From JBALVT01 sp036960305 (GTDB lineage: Bacteria > Pseudomonadota > Gammaproteobacteria > Pseudomonadales > Halieaceae), in contig JBALWA010000011.1 in NCBI GenBank assembly GCA_036960305.1, positions 28,429 to 92,428 on the forward strand: a stretch of DNA of 64,000 bases. Direction: 5' to 3'. The notes under the pieces were generated by a model. The model was not told where the DNA came from. It ran no database searches and worked only from the letters and a program-made list of their open reading frames with translations. This document shows, piece by piece, positions 25,636 to 34,390 of this stretch; position 1 is the stretch's first letter; the number at the start of each line of letters is the position of its first letter. Made by a program: the position numbers and the translations under genes.

Positions 25636-27119
25636 CGACCCGCGTGTATGTTCCCTCAGACAGCACCGCGATCTCCCTGGGCGCAGACGCTGTGGCCGTG
25701 GCACTGCAGGATCTACCCTGTGACCTGGAGATCATTCGCAACGGCTCCCGTGGGCTGCACTGGCTGGAACCCCTGTTGGAAATCGACACGCCCGCCGGCA
25801 GAATCGGCTTTGCGGAAACGAAGGCGGCGGACATTGCCGACCTCTTTGCCAACGGCGCGCCTGCCATTGATCACCCCAACTGCCTCGGCCTGGTCGAAGA
25901 ACATGCGTACCTGAAGCCCCAGCACAGATTGACATCAGCCCGCATCGGCCTGATCAGCCCCTGCTCACTGGATCATTACCGCAGCCTTGACGGCTTCGCA
26001 GGTTTGGAAAAAGCGCGCAACATGACCGCCGATGATATTGTTCAGGTCGTTACCGACTCTGGACTACGGGGGCGCGGTGGCGCCGCATTCCCCACCGGTA
26101 TTAAATGGCGAACAGTACTCGACGCCCCGGCGGAGAAAAAGTATATCGTTTGCAACGCTGACGAGGGGGATTCAGGCACCTTCGTTGATCGCCTGATAAT
26201 GGAATGCGACCCGTACTGCCTGATTGAGGGAATGCTCATCGCCGGTCTGGCGGTGGGGGCTAACGAGGGGTTTATTTATTGTCGCGCTGAATACCCCCTT
26301 GCGATAACAACCCTGCAACGGGCAATCGACACAGCGACAGAAGCCGGCTATCTAGAGGGCTTTTCCCTGCAGGTGAGAAAAGCCGCTGGCGCCTATATCT
26401 GCGGCGAAGAAACCGCCTTACTGGAAAGCCTGGAGGGGAAACGGGGGCTGGTGCGATTCCGTCCTCCTCTGCCGGCGATAGAGGGGTTATTCGGTAAACC
26501 TACCGTGGTGAACAATGTCATCAGTCTCGCCAGCATACCCATCATTCTTGCCAAGGGCGCGGACCACTACCGTGATTTTGGCAGCGGTCGCTCCCGCGGA
26601 ACCTTGACGGTACAACTGGCCGGTAATATCCGCCGCGGCGGCTTAGTAGAGGTTCCCTTCGGACTGACATTACGGCAGCTACTGGAAGACTTCGGCGGTG
26701 GCACCGCTTCAGGCCGCCCGATAAAGGCTGTACAGGCGGGCGGGCCACTGGGCGCCTATATCCCCGCCGATCATTTCGATACTGCCATGGATTATGAGAC
26801 CTTTAAAGACATCGGGGCCATGCTGGGGCACGGCGGCCTGGTCGTCTTCGATGACAGTGCAGATCTCGGTCACATGGCGCGCTTTGCGATGGAGTTTTGT
26901 GCGCTGGAGTCCTGCGGTAAATGCACGCCCTGCCGCATCGGTTCGGTACGTGGTGTAGAAGTAATCGATAAGATTCGCAGCGGTGAGCAGCCGGACGACA
27001 ACCGCATCCTTTTGCAGGACCTGTGCCAAACAATGATTGACGGCTCCCTGTGTGCCCTGGGCGGAATGGCGCCCTTCCCCGTACAAAGTGTTATGAAGCA
27101 CTTCCCCGACGAGCTCTAG
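25632..27119 (+). CDS. fdsB: Formate dehydrogenase beta subunit (NuoF-like)
   Basis: It carries FMN and one [4Fe-4S] cluster and passes electrons from the alpha subunit to NAD+. GRGGAAFPTGIKW near residue 147 is the NADH/FMN site, and the cluster ligands are Cys428, Cys431, Cys434 (ESCGKCTPCRIG) and Cys474. The first 110 residues form an extra N-terminal domain, as in FdsB proteins that have a NuoE-like extension. Length is 495 residues. It lies 13 bases before fdsA. Confidence 0.93.
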   Translation: MTTRVYVPSDSTAISLGADAVAVALQDLPCDLEIIRNGSRGLHWLEPLLEIDTPAGRIGFAETKAADIADLFANGAPAIDHPNCLGLVEEHAYLKPQHRLTSARIGLISPCSLDHYRSLDGFAGLEKARNMTADDIVQVVTDSGLRGRGGAAFPTGIKWRTVLDAPAEKKYIVCNADEGDSGTFVDRLIMECDPYCLIEGMLIAGLAVGANEGFIYCRAEYPLAITTLQRAIDTATEAGYLEGFSLQVRKAAGAYICGEETALLESLEGKRGLVRFRPPLPAIEGLFGKPTVVNNVISLASIPIILAKGADHYRDFGSGRSRGTLTVQLAGNIRRGGLVEVPFGLTLRQLLEDFGGGTASGRPIKAVQAGGPLGAYIPADHFDTAMDYETFKDIGAMLGHGGLVVFDDSADLGHMARFAMEFCALESCGKCTPCRIGSVRGVEVIDKIRSGEQPDDNRILLQDLCQTMIDGSLCALGGMAPFPVQSVMKHFPDEL

Positions 27120-27132
27120 AGCAGGTATTACT

Positions 27133-30009
27133 ATGGGTAACTGGTATCGCGTAGGCGCAGAACAGGATTTGGGAACGCCGCTGGTGGCGGGTGAGTCCTT
27201 AATTACCCTGTCTGTGGATGGCATGGAAATCAGTGTCCCCGAAGGCACATCGATTATGCGGGCCGCAGCACTCGCCGGCACGAATATCCCCAAACTGTGC
27301 GCCACCGAAGACCTGGAGCCCTTTGGTTCCTGCCGCCTGTGCCTGGTACAAATAGAAGGCCGGCCCGGCTATCCCGCCTCCTGCACCACTGAAGTCAGCG
27401 AAGGTATGGCTGTACGCACCCAGAGCCCCAGACTTGCCGAGCTGCGGCGCAATGTGATGGAGCTGTATATTTCAGACCATCCTCTCGACTGCCTGACCTG
27501 CCCTACCAACGGCGACTGTGAACTACAGGACATGGCCGGCGCCGTGGGCTTGCGCGAAGTCCGCTATGGCTACGAGGGCAAGAACCATCTCGACAAAACA
27601 AAGGACGAGTCAGCCCCCTATTTCACCTTCGATGCCAGCAAGTGCATTCTCTGCTCTCGCTGTGTTCGTGCCTGCGAGGAACAACAAGGCACCTTCGCTC
27701 TGACGATAGACAATCGAGGTTTTGATTCGCAGATTGTTGCCAGCCAGAATGATGCCTTTGACCAATCTGAATGCGTCTCCTGTGGTGCCTGCGTCAAGGC
27801 CTGCCCCACAGCCACCCTCACAGAAAAATCCATCATAGCCCTGGGCCAACCCGACAGGGCGACAGTCACGACCTGTGCCTATTGCGGAGTCGGTTGCTCG
27901 TTTCGCGCGGAGATGCAGGGTGACCAGTTGGTGAGAATGACACCAAATCGCGACGGCCATGCCAACCACGGGCATGCCTGCGTTAAGGGGCGTTTTGCTT
28001 TCGGCTACGCCACCCATGATGATCGTATCACTGCACCGATGATACGCGACAGTATCAACGACGTCTGGCAGGAGGTGAGCTGGGAACAGGCCCTGAGTTT
28101 CGCAGCAAGCCGAATGCAGGCAATACAATCGACTTACGGGCGCAAGTCAATCGGTGGTATCACCTCCTCTCGCTGCACCAACGAAGAGGTCTTCGTCGTA
28201 CAAAAATTTATCCGCGCCGCCATGGGTAACAACAATGTCGACACCTGTGCCAGGGTGTGCCACTCCCCCACCGGCTATGGCCTGAAGACCACCCTCGGAG
28301 AATCAGCGGGCACCCAGACCTTCGATTCTGTGATGCAGGCCGATACCATCATGGTCATAGGTGCCAATCCAACGGCAGCCCACCCGGTATTTGGTTCGAT
28401 GATGAAGCGCCGGTTGCGCCAGGGTGCAAAACTGATAGTCATAGACCCCAGGGCCACCGACCTGGTAGATAGCCCGCACGTGCGAGCGGACCAACACCTG
28501 CAGTTGCGCCCGGGGACCAACGTTGCCGTCATTAACGCGCTGGGGCATGTCATTATCAGCGAAGGCCTGGAAGACAAGGCATTTATCCAACAGCGCTGCG
28601 AAGTCGATGCCTATGAGATTTGGCGACAATTTATCGCCCGCGAGGAAAACTCCCCCGAAACGCTGGAACCGGTGACCGGCGTACCGGCCGCCCAGATTCG
28701 CGCCGCTGCCAGGAACTATGCCTCCGTACCCAATGGCGCGATCTACTATGGCCTGGGCGTAACCGAGCACAGCCAGGGTTCAACCATGGTGATGGGTATC
28801 GCCAATCTGGCCATGGCCACGGGAAATCTGGGGCGGGAAGGTGTGGGCGTCAACCCCCTGCGTGGGCAAAATAATGTTCAGGGCAGTTGTGATATGGGCA
28901 GCTTCCCCCACGAACTGCCAGGCTATCGCCACCTGTCAGATCTTGCCACTCGTACGCAGTTTGAAAAGGCCTGGGGGGTTAAGCTGGACGCTGAGCCGGG
29001 TTACCGTATACCCAATATGTTTGACGCGGCGGTGGACGGCGAATTCAAGGGGCTTTATATCCAGGGAGAAGACATGGCACAGTCCGACCCGGATACGCAG
29101 CATGTGCAAGCGGCCCTTAGCGCAATGGAATGTGTCATCGTACAGGACCTGTTCCTCAACGAAACGGCAAAATATGCGCATGTCTTCCTGCCCGGATCGT
29201 CCTTTCTCGAAAAAGACGGTACGTTTACCAACGCCGAGCGACGAATCTCCCCGGTGCGCAAAGTCATGCAGCCCCTCGCCGGAATGGCCGAGTGGGAGGT
29301 TACCTGCGCACTGTCCACGGCCATGGGTTATCCCATGTCCTACCAGCATCCCAGTGAAATCATGGATGAAATCGCTCAACTGACGCCCACGTTCAGCGGA
29401 GTCAGTTATGAGCTCCTGGATGAACTCGGATCTATTCAATGGCCCTGTAACGAACACGCCCCCAACGGCACCCCAATGATGCACGTGGACGAGTTTGTGC
29501 GCGGCAAGGGTTTCTTTGCCCCCACGCCTTATGTTCCGACAGATGAGCGGTCCAACAACAAGTACCCGCTGCTGCTGACCACGGGACGTATTTTGTCCCA
29601 GTACAATGTCGGCGCCCAGACCCGGCGCACGGAAAACATGGCGTTCCATGCCGAGGACGTCCTTGAAATACACCCTTCTGATGCCGAGGTTCGCGGCATT
29701 ACCGACGGTGCCTGGGTCGGCATCAAGAGCCGCGCCGGAGAGACTGTTTTACGTGCTGACATCACTACCCGCGTTCAGGCCGGCGTGGTCTATACCACCT
29801 TTCACCACCCTGAATCTGGCGCCAATGTCGTCACTACCGATAACTCCGATTGGGCGACCAACTGTCCAGAATACAAAGTGACCGCCGTCCAGGCCTACCC
29901 GGTTAGTAACCCATCTGAATGGCAGGAAATGTTCAGTAAATTTCACGCTGAACAAGGCAATTTTCTGGATCAACGCAAGCGGAAAAAACCGGTAACGACG
30001 CAATCATGA
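27133..30009 (+). CDS. fdsA: Formate dehydrogenase alpha subunit, molybdenum-containing
   Basis: This is the catalytic subunit that oxidises formate to CO2. Domains in order: a [2Fe-2S] ferredoxin domain (Cys56, 67, 70, 84), a His-Cys3 cluster (His116, Cys120, 123, 129), two [4Fe-4S] clusters (Cys171-181 and Cys214-224), the Mo-domain cluster (Cys248, 251, 255, 283) and the bis-MGD domains. Cys376 in CARVCHSPT is the active-site ligand where other enzymes have selenocysteine, and His377 follows. Length 958 is normal. The operon lacks the fdsC/fdhD sulfurtransferase gene, which must lie elsewhere if the enzyme is active. Confidence 0.95.
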   Translation: MGNWYRVGAEQDLGTPLVAGESLITLSVDGMEISVPEGTSIMRAAALAGTNIPKLCATEDLEPFGSCRLCLVQIEGRPGYPASCTTEVSEGMAVRTQSPRLAELRRNVMELYISDHPLDCLTCPTNGDCELQDMAGAVGLREVRYGYEGKNHLDKTKDESAPYFTFDASKCILCSRCVRACEEQQGTFALTIDNRGFDSQIVASQNDAFDQSECVSCGACVKACPTATLTEKSIIALGQPDRATVTTCAYCGVGCSFRAEMQGDQLVRMTPNRDGHANHGHACVKGRFAFGYATHDDRITAPMIRDSINDVWQEVSWEQALSFAASRMQAIQSTYGRKSIGGITSSRCTNEEVFVVQKFIRAAMGNNNVDTCARVCHSPTGYGLKTTLGESAGTQTFDSVMQADTIMVIGANPTAAHPVFGSMMKRRLRQGAKLIVIDPRATDLVDSPHVRADQHLQLRPGTNVAVINALGHVIISEGLEDKAFIQQRCEVDAYEIWRQFIAREENSPETLEPVTGVPAAQIRAAARNYASVPNGAIYYGLGVTEHSQGSTMVMGIANLAMATGNLGREGVGVNPLRGQNNVQGSCDMGSFPHELPGYRHLSDLATRTQFEKAWGVKLDAEPGYRIPNMFDAAVDGEFKGLYIQGEDMAQSDPDTQHVQAALSAMECVIVQDLFLNETAKYAHVFLPGSSFLEKDGTFTNAERRISPVRKVMQPLAGMAEWEVTCALSTAMGYPMSYQHPSEIMDEIAQLTPTFSGVSYELLDELGSIQWPCNEHAPNGTPMMHVDEFVRGKGFFAPTPYVPTDERSNNKYPLLLTTGRILSQYNVGAQTRRTENMAFHAEDVLEIHPSDAEVRGITDGAWVGIKSRAGETVLRADITTRVQAGVVYTTFHHPESGANVVTTDNSDWATNCPEYKVTAVQAYPVSNPSEWQEMFSKFHAEQGNFLDQRKRKKPVTTQS

Positions 30010-30236
30010 CTGTTCAAACTGACAAACTACTGCGCATGGCCGAACAAATCACAGCGAACATGGCCTATACGGATGATACCGAAGTAGTCGCTGAGAAAAT
30101 TGCCGACCACCTTTACCGGTTTTGGGACCCGCGTATGCTTGCTTCGCTAAAGGCTTACAATAAAGAACAGGCGGAGTCTCTCTCCCCCGCGCTTGCAGCC
30201 GCCGTCCAGCGATTGGAGCGGGCGCCCTATAGTTAA
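30006..30236 (+). CDS. fdsD: Formate dehydrogenase delta subunit
   Basis: The 76-residue protein matches the small FdsD subunit: KLLRMAEQITANM, followed by VAEKIADHLYRFWDPRM. In the Rhodobacter and Cupriavidus enzymes FdsD is a small subunit required for a stable complex. The ATG overlaps the fdsA stop codon (ATGA), so the two are translationally coupled. Confidence 0.9.
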   Translation: MTVQTDKLLRMAEQITANMAYTDDTEVVAEKIADHLYRFWDPRMLASLKAYNKEQAESLSPALAAAVQRLERAPYS

Positions 30237-30323
30237 AAGGGTTCATCCAGGGGGATATTATCTGTGGACGATAGACCGTAGAATAGACACCATCCAACCG
30301 TTCATGTGCAAGGAATCCAATGT

Positions 30324-30665
30324 ATGTCAGAGAGTAAATGGCAGGTTTTTGATCTCAAGGAAGTAAAGGACAAACTCCAGGGCAATCCGGTGGAGTATCT
30401 TGAGTTCCTCAATGTTCCCGCCCTCAATTGCGGAATCTACTCGCTGGTTGCCGGCAGCACGGATATGCAAGCGCCCCACGATGAAGATGAGGTCTATCTG
30501 GTACTGTCAGGCAAGGCGAGAATGCGGCTGAATAACGAGGAGCGGAACGTGGGCCCTGGCTCACTACTTTATGTGGGCGCATCGACGGAGCACTCCTTTT
30601 TCGAAATCGAAGAAGACATGACATTGCTGGTATTTTTTGCCGCCAGCCCTCCCGATCGCAGATAA
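30324..30665 (+). CDS. Cupin-domain protein
   Basis: The 113-residue protein is a single cupin barrel: PHDEDEVYLVLSGKARM is the first metal-binding motif (His and Glu residues) and GPGSLLYVGASTEHSFFEI is the second with a late His. No catalytic partner is obvious. The ATG at 30324 is preceded by AAGGA at nine bases; a GTG at 30306 is the alternative start. It lies between fdsD and the aminotransferase gene on the same strand, but the gaps of 87 and 52 bases leave operon membership open. Confidence 0.75.
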   Translation: MSESKWQVFDLKEVKDKLQGNPVEYLEFLNVPALNCGIYSLVAGSTDMQAPHDEDEVYLVLSGKARMRLNNEERNVGPGSLLYVGASTEHSFFEIEEDMTLLVFFAASPPDRR

Positions 30666-30717
30666 AAATCTGTTAAAGTCCGCGCCTCGAACTATGACTT
30701 CCTGACAGAGCGATACC

Positions 30718-31902
30718 ATGACACAGAGTTTTTACCCACCACAACGATCCCTGATGGGGCCGGGCCCTTCCGATGTGCCACCGCGAGTTCTGGGTGCACT
30801 GGCCAGACCCACCATTGGCCACCTCGATCCGTTATTTGTCCAGCTAATGGACGAGATTAAAGGTCTACTGCAGTACGCCTTCCAGACCAACAATGCGTTG
30901 ACCCTGCCTATTTCAGCGCCAGGGTCTGCCGGTATGGAAGCCTGCTTCGTCAATCTACTGTGCCCCGGTGACAAGGTGATTGTCTGCCAGAACGGTGTCT
31001 TTGGCGGTCGCATGAAGGAGAACGTCGAACGCTGCGGCGCTATCGCCATCATGGTTGAGGACAACTGGGGAGAGCCTGTCGATGTCAGCAAGGTCTCCGC
31101 AGCGTTTGACGACAACCCCGACGTTGCCGTGCTCGCGTTCGTGCATGCCGAAACATCCACCGGCGTAGTCAGCGATGCGGCCACTCTTTGTGCGCTGGCC
31201 GCAGAGCGAGGTGCCCTGTCGATCGTAGATGCAGTCACCTCCCTGGGCGGAATAGAATTAAAAGTCGATGAGTGGGGTGCCGATGCTGTCTATTCGGGCA
31301 CCCAAAAATGCCTTTCCTGTGTCCCGGGCATCTCCCCCATTACCTTCAGCCAAAGAGCCGTTGACCGCATCCAGGCCCGCAAGAACAAGGTTCAGAGCTG
31401 GTTTCTTGATATGCAATTAGTGATGGGATACTGGGGTGGCAGCAGCAAGCGTGCCTACCACCACACCGCACCTGTGAATGCCTTGTATGCTCTACACGAG
31501 TCATTGGTCATGCTCGAAGAAGAAGGTCTGGAAAATGCCTTTGCCCGACATCAGCTAAACCACAATGCACTGGTCGCCGGACTGGAGGCGATGGGCCTGA
31601 GCATGGCCGTAGCAGCCGAACATCGTCTGCCACAACTCAACCTTGTGAAGATACCCGAAGGGGTTGATGATGCTGCAGTACGAGCAGCATTGCTCAGCGA
31701 CTTTGACCTGGAAATTGGCGCGGGACTGGGCGCACTGGCCGGCAAGACCTGGCGTATCGGCCTGATGGGCTATAGCAGTAGTGCCAGGAATGTATTGTCC
31801 TGCCTGACAGCACTGGAGGCCGTACTTTCACAGCAAAGTGTGGTCATCAGCGCCGGAGCGGCCCAGGCGGCTGCCCAGTCTGTCTATAACGCGGCAAACT
31901 AA
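30718..31902 (+). CDS. Class V aminotransferase, alanine/serine-glyoxylate type
   Basis: The PLP enzyme fold is of the alanine:glyoxylate/serine:glyoxylate aminotransferase group. It has the N-terminal LMGPGPSDVPPRVL, SAPGSAGMEA, the PLP-binding Asp171 (IVDAVTSLGG) and the Schiff-base Lys197 in SGTQKCLS. Length is 394 residues. Members convert glyoxylate to glycine at the expense of alanine or serine, and the donor cannot be settled from sequence. Its position after formate dehydrogenase fits one-carbon or glyoxylate metabolism, though no other serine-cycle gene except ppdK is near. Confidence 0.85.
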   Translation: MTQSFYPPQRSLMGPGPSDVPPRVLGALARPTIGHLDPLFVQLMDEIKGLLQYAFQTNNALTLPISAPGSAGMEACFVNLLCPGDKVIVCQNGVFGGRMKENVERCGAIAIMVEDNWGEPVDVSKVSAAFDDNPDVAVLAFVHAETSTGVVSDAATLCALAAERGALSIVDAVTSLGGIELKVDEWGADAVYSGTQKCLSCVPGISPITFSQRAVDRIQARKNKVQSWFLDMQLVMGYWGGSSKRAYHHTAPVNALYALHESLVMLEEEGLENAFARHQLNHNALVAGLEAMGLSMAVAAEHRLPQLNLVKIPEGVDDAAVRAALLSDFDLEIGAGLGALAGKTWRIGLMGYSSSARNVLSCLTALEAVLSQQSVVISAGAAQAAAQSVYNAAN

Positions 31903-31935
31903 CTAGCCGCTACCCGATGCTGCGAAGGAGGCCCT

Positions 31936-32940
31936 TCAGCCTCCACCCAGCATCATATTCCAGATGACCGCGCCCTGATCACCCGAGGTGTCGCGATGTG
32001 TCCTATAGGCCGCATGCTCTTTATCGCCGGCCTCCTGGCGCAGCTCTATGCTCCACAGGGGCGCCAGTTCATTGGGTACCATAGAATAGCGTATATCGAT
32101 CACCCTATTCCTGTGCACAGGGTCGCGCGCTATATAGCCATTGCTAAACCAGCGAAAGCGCTCGATATCCCTGGCCTGCTGAGAGCTGCTGTCCAACCAG
32201 GGCAGGTCGCGGGCCAGGTTTAATTTGTCAACGGAATCCCCCGGAAACACTGCCGGAGAAAAACTGGCCCGCACCGCATCCACGTAATAGCGATCTTCCG
32301 TTTCATAGACGGTCTTCCAGACCAATAAATTAGCAAAACTGGGCTTGGCTTCCAGCCTCAGGGGCACATGCCCTCGGCCAAGCGCTATCTCATGGCCCAT
32401 ATCAATCGCCGCATTGCGCTGCAATAGTCCCAGGCCCATATAGGCAAAGGCCCAGACCAGTGCCACCCGCGCAAATAGCATGCGTTTACGGTAGCCCGCA
32501 AGCAGTACCAGGCCAAGTATTGGCAGCGTAAAGAGCGGATCGATTATCGAGATGGTATTCCAGGCGATTCGCATATCGCTAAAAGGCCAGAAGAGCATCG
32601 TGCCATAGGTCGTGCAGGCATCCAGCAACGCATGGGTGGCATAGCCGAGGGTGCAGTACTTAAAGCACCGCTGAAAGGACATCTGACGGCGTCGGCCAAT
32701 AAGAAAATACAACACCAGCGCACAAAGCAGCCCCCCTACCGGAATAAACACCAGTGAATGGGTAAACTGCCGGTGATATTCCAGAAACAGCAAGGGGTCC
32801 GTACTGGACCGAATCAACACATCCAGATCGGCTGACATTCCTGCCAGAAAACCGAGTAAACCGGCCGTTGCGACCTCAGACTTGTCAGCAGTAGACTGGG
32901 GCAGCGAAGCCCCTAGAACGCCCTGTGTCAGTGGATCCAT
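31936..32940 (-). CDS. YdjM-like membrane-bound metal-dependent hydrolase family protein
   Basis: The 334-residue protein begins MDPLTQGVLGAS and has conserved acidic and His residues in MSADLDVLI, YHRQFTHSL and THALLDACTTYG, as in the YdjM/DUF457 family. Four or so hydrophobic segments between residues 60 and 185 indicate an inner-membrane protein, followed by a soluble C-terminal domain of about 140 residues. In E. coli YdjM is under LexA control; no SOS box was recognised here. Its ATG overlaps the stop of the nitrobindin-like gene by one base. Activity is not established for the family. Confidence 0.8.
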   Translation of the reverse strand: MDPLTQGVLGASLPQSTADKSEVATAGLLGFLAGMSADLDVLIRSSTDPLLFLEYHRQFTHSLVFIPVGGLLCALVLYFLIGRRRQMSFQRCFKYCTLGYATHALLDACTTYGTMLFWPFSDMRIAWNTISIIDPLFTLPILGLVLLAGYRKRMLFARVALVWAFAYMGLGLLQRNAAIDMGHEIALGRGHVPLRLEAKPSFANLLVWKTVYETEDRYYVDAVRASFSPAVFPGDSVDKLNLARDLPWLDSSSQQARDIERFRWFSNGYIARDPVHRNRVIDIRYSMVPNELAPLWSIELRQEAGDKEHAAYRTHRDTSGDQGAVIWNMMLGGG

Positions 32941-33521
32941 CAGCTCACGCGGTGCAGCGTATTGACATCCTTGTGGTCATAATTGGCCTTATCGTAGATA
33001 TCCAGAACCGTGGTTTCGCTGTACCGCATCTCATCACCCTTAACCGTCATGGTATGGGTAAAAGCCGTCGTTTTGGCTTTGTTGTACATGAAAGGCGCCT
33101 GGACGATGCCGAACTCCGGGGACCCAGCTTCGGCGGCGACGTCAAAAACCAGCTCGCCTTCAAGATTGTCCGGCTGACCAAGTTTTCCGCCAGCGACTAC
33201 TGCGACAGCCCGGGGAATGGTGAAAGTCTCGACGATGGTGTCATCCGCTGAATCCCACAACCAGTAGCCAACCTGGTGATGGAACACTTCATCATTGCTC
33301 TTGCGACTGACCACCTGCTTGTAATGTACCACGGCAAGCGTCTGCTCCTCCGCGTTGGTCACATCACCTGCCGCTTCAAAGGTCAGGGTCTCATAGTAGG
33401 GGTTACGCTCTTCTCCGTCCGGCTCAGGTGCGCGATCCACGCCTTTATCCCCTGTCCATGTACCGACTAACGCTGCCAATGGGCCATAGTTTACGCCCTC
33501 AATCGTGGTATTTTCACTCAT
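32940..33521 (-). CDS. Nitrobindin-like heme-binding beta-barrel protein
   Basis: The 193-residue protein has the GTWTGDKG motif near residue 22 and a barrel-like alternating pattern, as in the DUF1794/THAP4-type nitrobindin group, which in known members binds heme and nitric oxide. The ATG at 33521 has AGGAG seven bases upstream and defines the first residue of the conserved domain, so the longer frame to 33629 was rejected. Heme binding in this protein is inferred from the family; the gammaproteobacterial subgroup is poorly studied. Confidence 0.75.
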   Translation of the reverse strand: MSENTTIEGVNYGPLAALVGTWTGDKGVDRAPEPDGEERNPYYETLTFEAAGDVTNAEEQTLAVVHYKQVVSRKSNDEVFHHQVGYWLWDSADDTIVETFTIPRAVAVVAGGKLGQPDNLEGELVFDVAAEAGSPEFGIVQAPFMYNKAKTTAFTHTMTVKGDEMRYSETTVLDIYDKANYDHKDVNTLHRVS

Positions 33522-33733
33522 GTGTAATCTCCTTTTTGTCCACATGTCCAACGTAGCGAAAGTATGGCCTGCAATGACGCATATTGCGAGCTTTGGTAGA
33601 ATTTGTGGCGCCGTCTGGCGCTTAGTCAAGCTATATTCCCGTGCAAATCTTTACGATATCGCATCGAACAATCTACGCCGGGTACTGTCAAAATTGCAGA
33701 ACTGGACCATTTTTGACTCTTTAAGGAAACTCG

Positions 33734-34378
33734 ATGCAATCAACTTTCAGATTGGCCACCCTACTGGGCACCCTGACACTCGCTGCCTGTACCACAAACC
33801 CCTATACGGGAGATCAGCAGGCCAGCAAGGCTGCGACCTACGGCGGTGGAGCCGCTGTGGCCTGTGGCCTTATCGGAGCCATAGACTCGGGTAAACATGC
33901 CCGTAACGCCGCCCTGGGCTGTGGCCTCGTGGGCGCAGGGGTAGGCGCCTACATGGATGTACAGGAGAAACAGCTGCGAGACGAGTTACAGGGTACTGGC
34001 GTCAGTGTTTCCCGGGAGGGCGACAATATCCGCCTGATCATGCCCGGCAATATCACTTTCAAAACAGACTCTTACAATTTACGCAGTGATTTTTACCCCG
34101 TATTGAACTCAGTGGGCACGGTTTTGGCCAAATACCATGACACGACCCTGCGCATCACAGGTAATACGGACAATACCGGGAGCAAGCAATACAACCAGAC
34201 ACTGTCTGAAAAAAGGGCTCGCAGCGTTGGCGACTACCTGACTACCCGACAGGTCGCGCGGAACCGACAACTGGTACAGGGAGTAGGATTCGACCAGCCT
34301 ATCGCGGACAACGGCACGGCAAATGGTCGGGCGCAAAACAGAAGGGTTGAACTGTACGTGCTGCCAAAAACCGGCTAA
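33734..34378 (+). CDS. OmpA-family outer membrane lipoprotein
   Basis: A lipoprotein signal ends at Cys19 (LGTLTLAAC). Two glycine-rich stretches (GGGAAVACGLIGA and GCGLVGAGVGAYMD, residues 37-75) could insert into membrane, as in YiaD/glycine-zipper proteins. The C-terminal OmpA-like domain, from about residue 95, has the peptidoglycan-binding pattern ITGNTDNTGSKQYNQTLSEKRA-like and GRAQNRRVELYV. Length is 214 residues. It should tether the outer membrane to peptidoglycan. It is convergent with tamB. Confidence 0.88.
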   Translation: MQSTFRLATLLGTLTLAACTTNPYTGDQQASKAATYGGGAAVACGLIGAIDSGKHARNAALGCGLVGAGVGAYMDVQEKQLRDELQGTGVSVSREGDNIRLIMPGNITFKTDSYNLRSDFYPVLNSVGTVLAKYHDTTLRITGNTDNTGSKQYNQTLSEKRARSVGDYLTTRQVARNRQLVQGVGFDQPIADNGTANGRAQNRRVELYVLPKTG

Positions 34379-34390
34379 ACCAATCGGCAG

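Noticed and set aside
31927..31944. GGAGGC/GCCTCC stem at the junction of the aminotransferase and YdjM-like genes considered as a bidirectional terminator
   Set aside because: The six-pair stem includes coding bases of the YdjM-like gene and has no T-run on either side.
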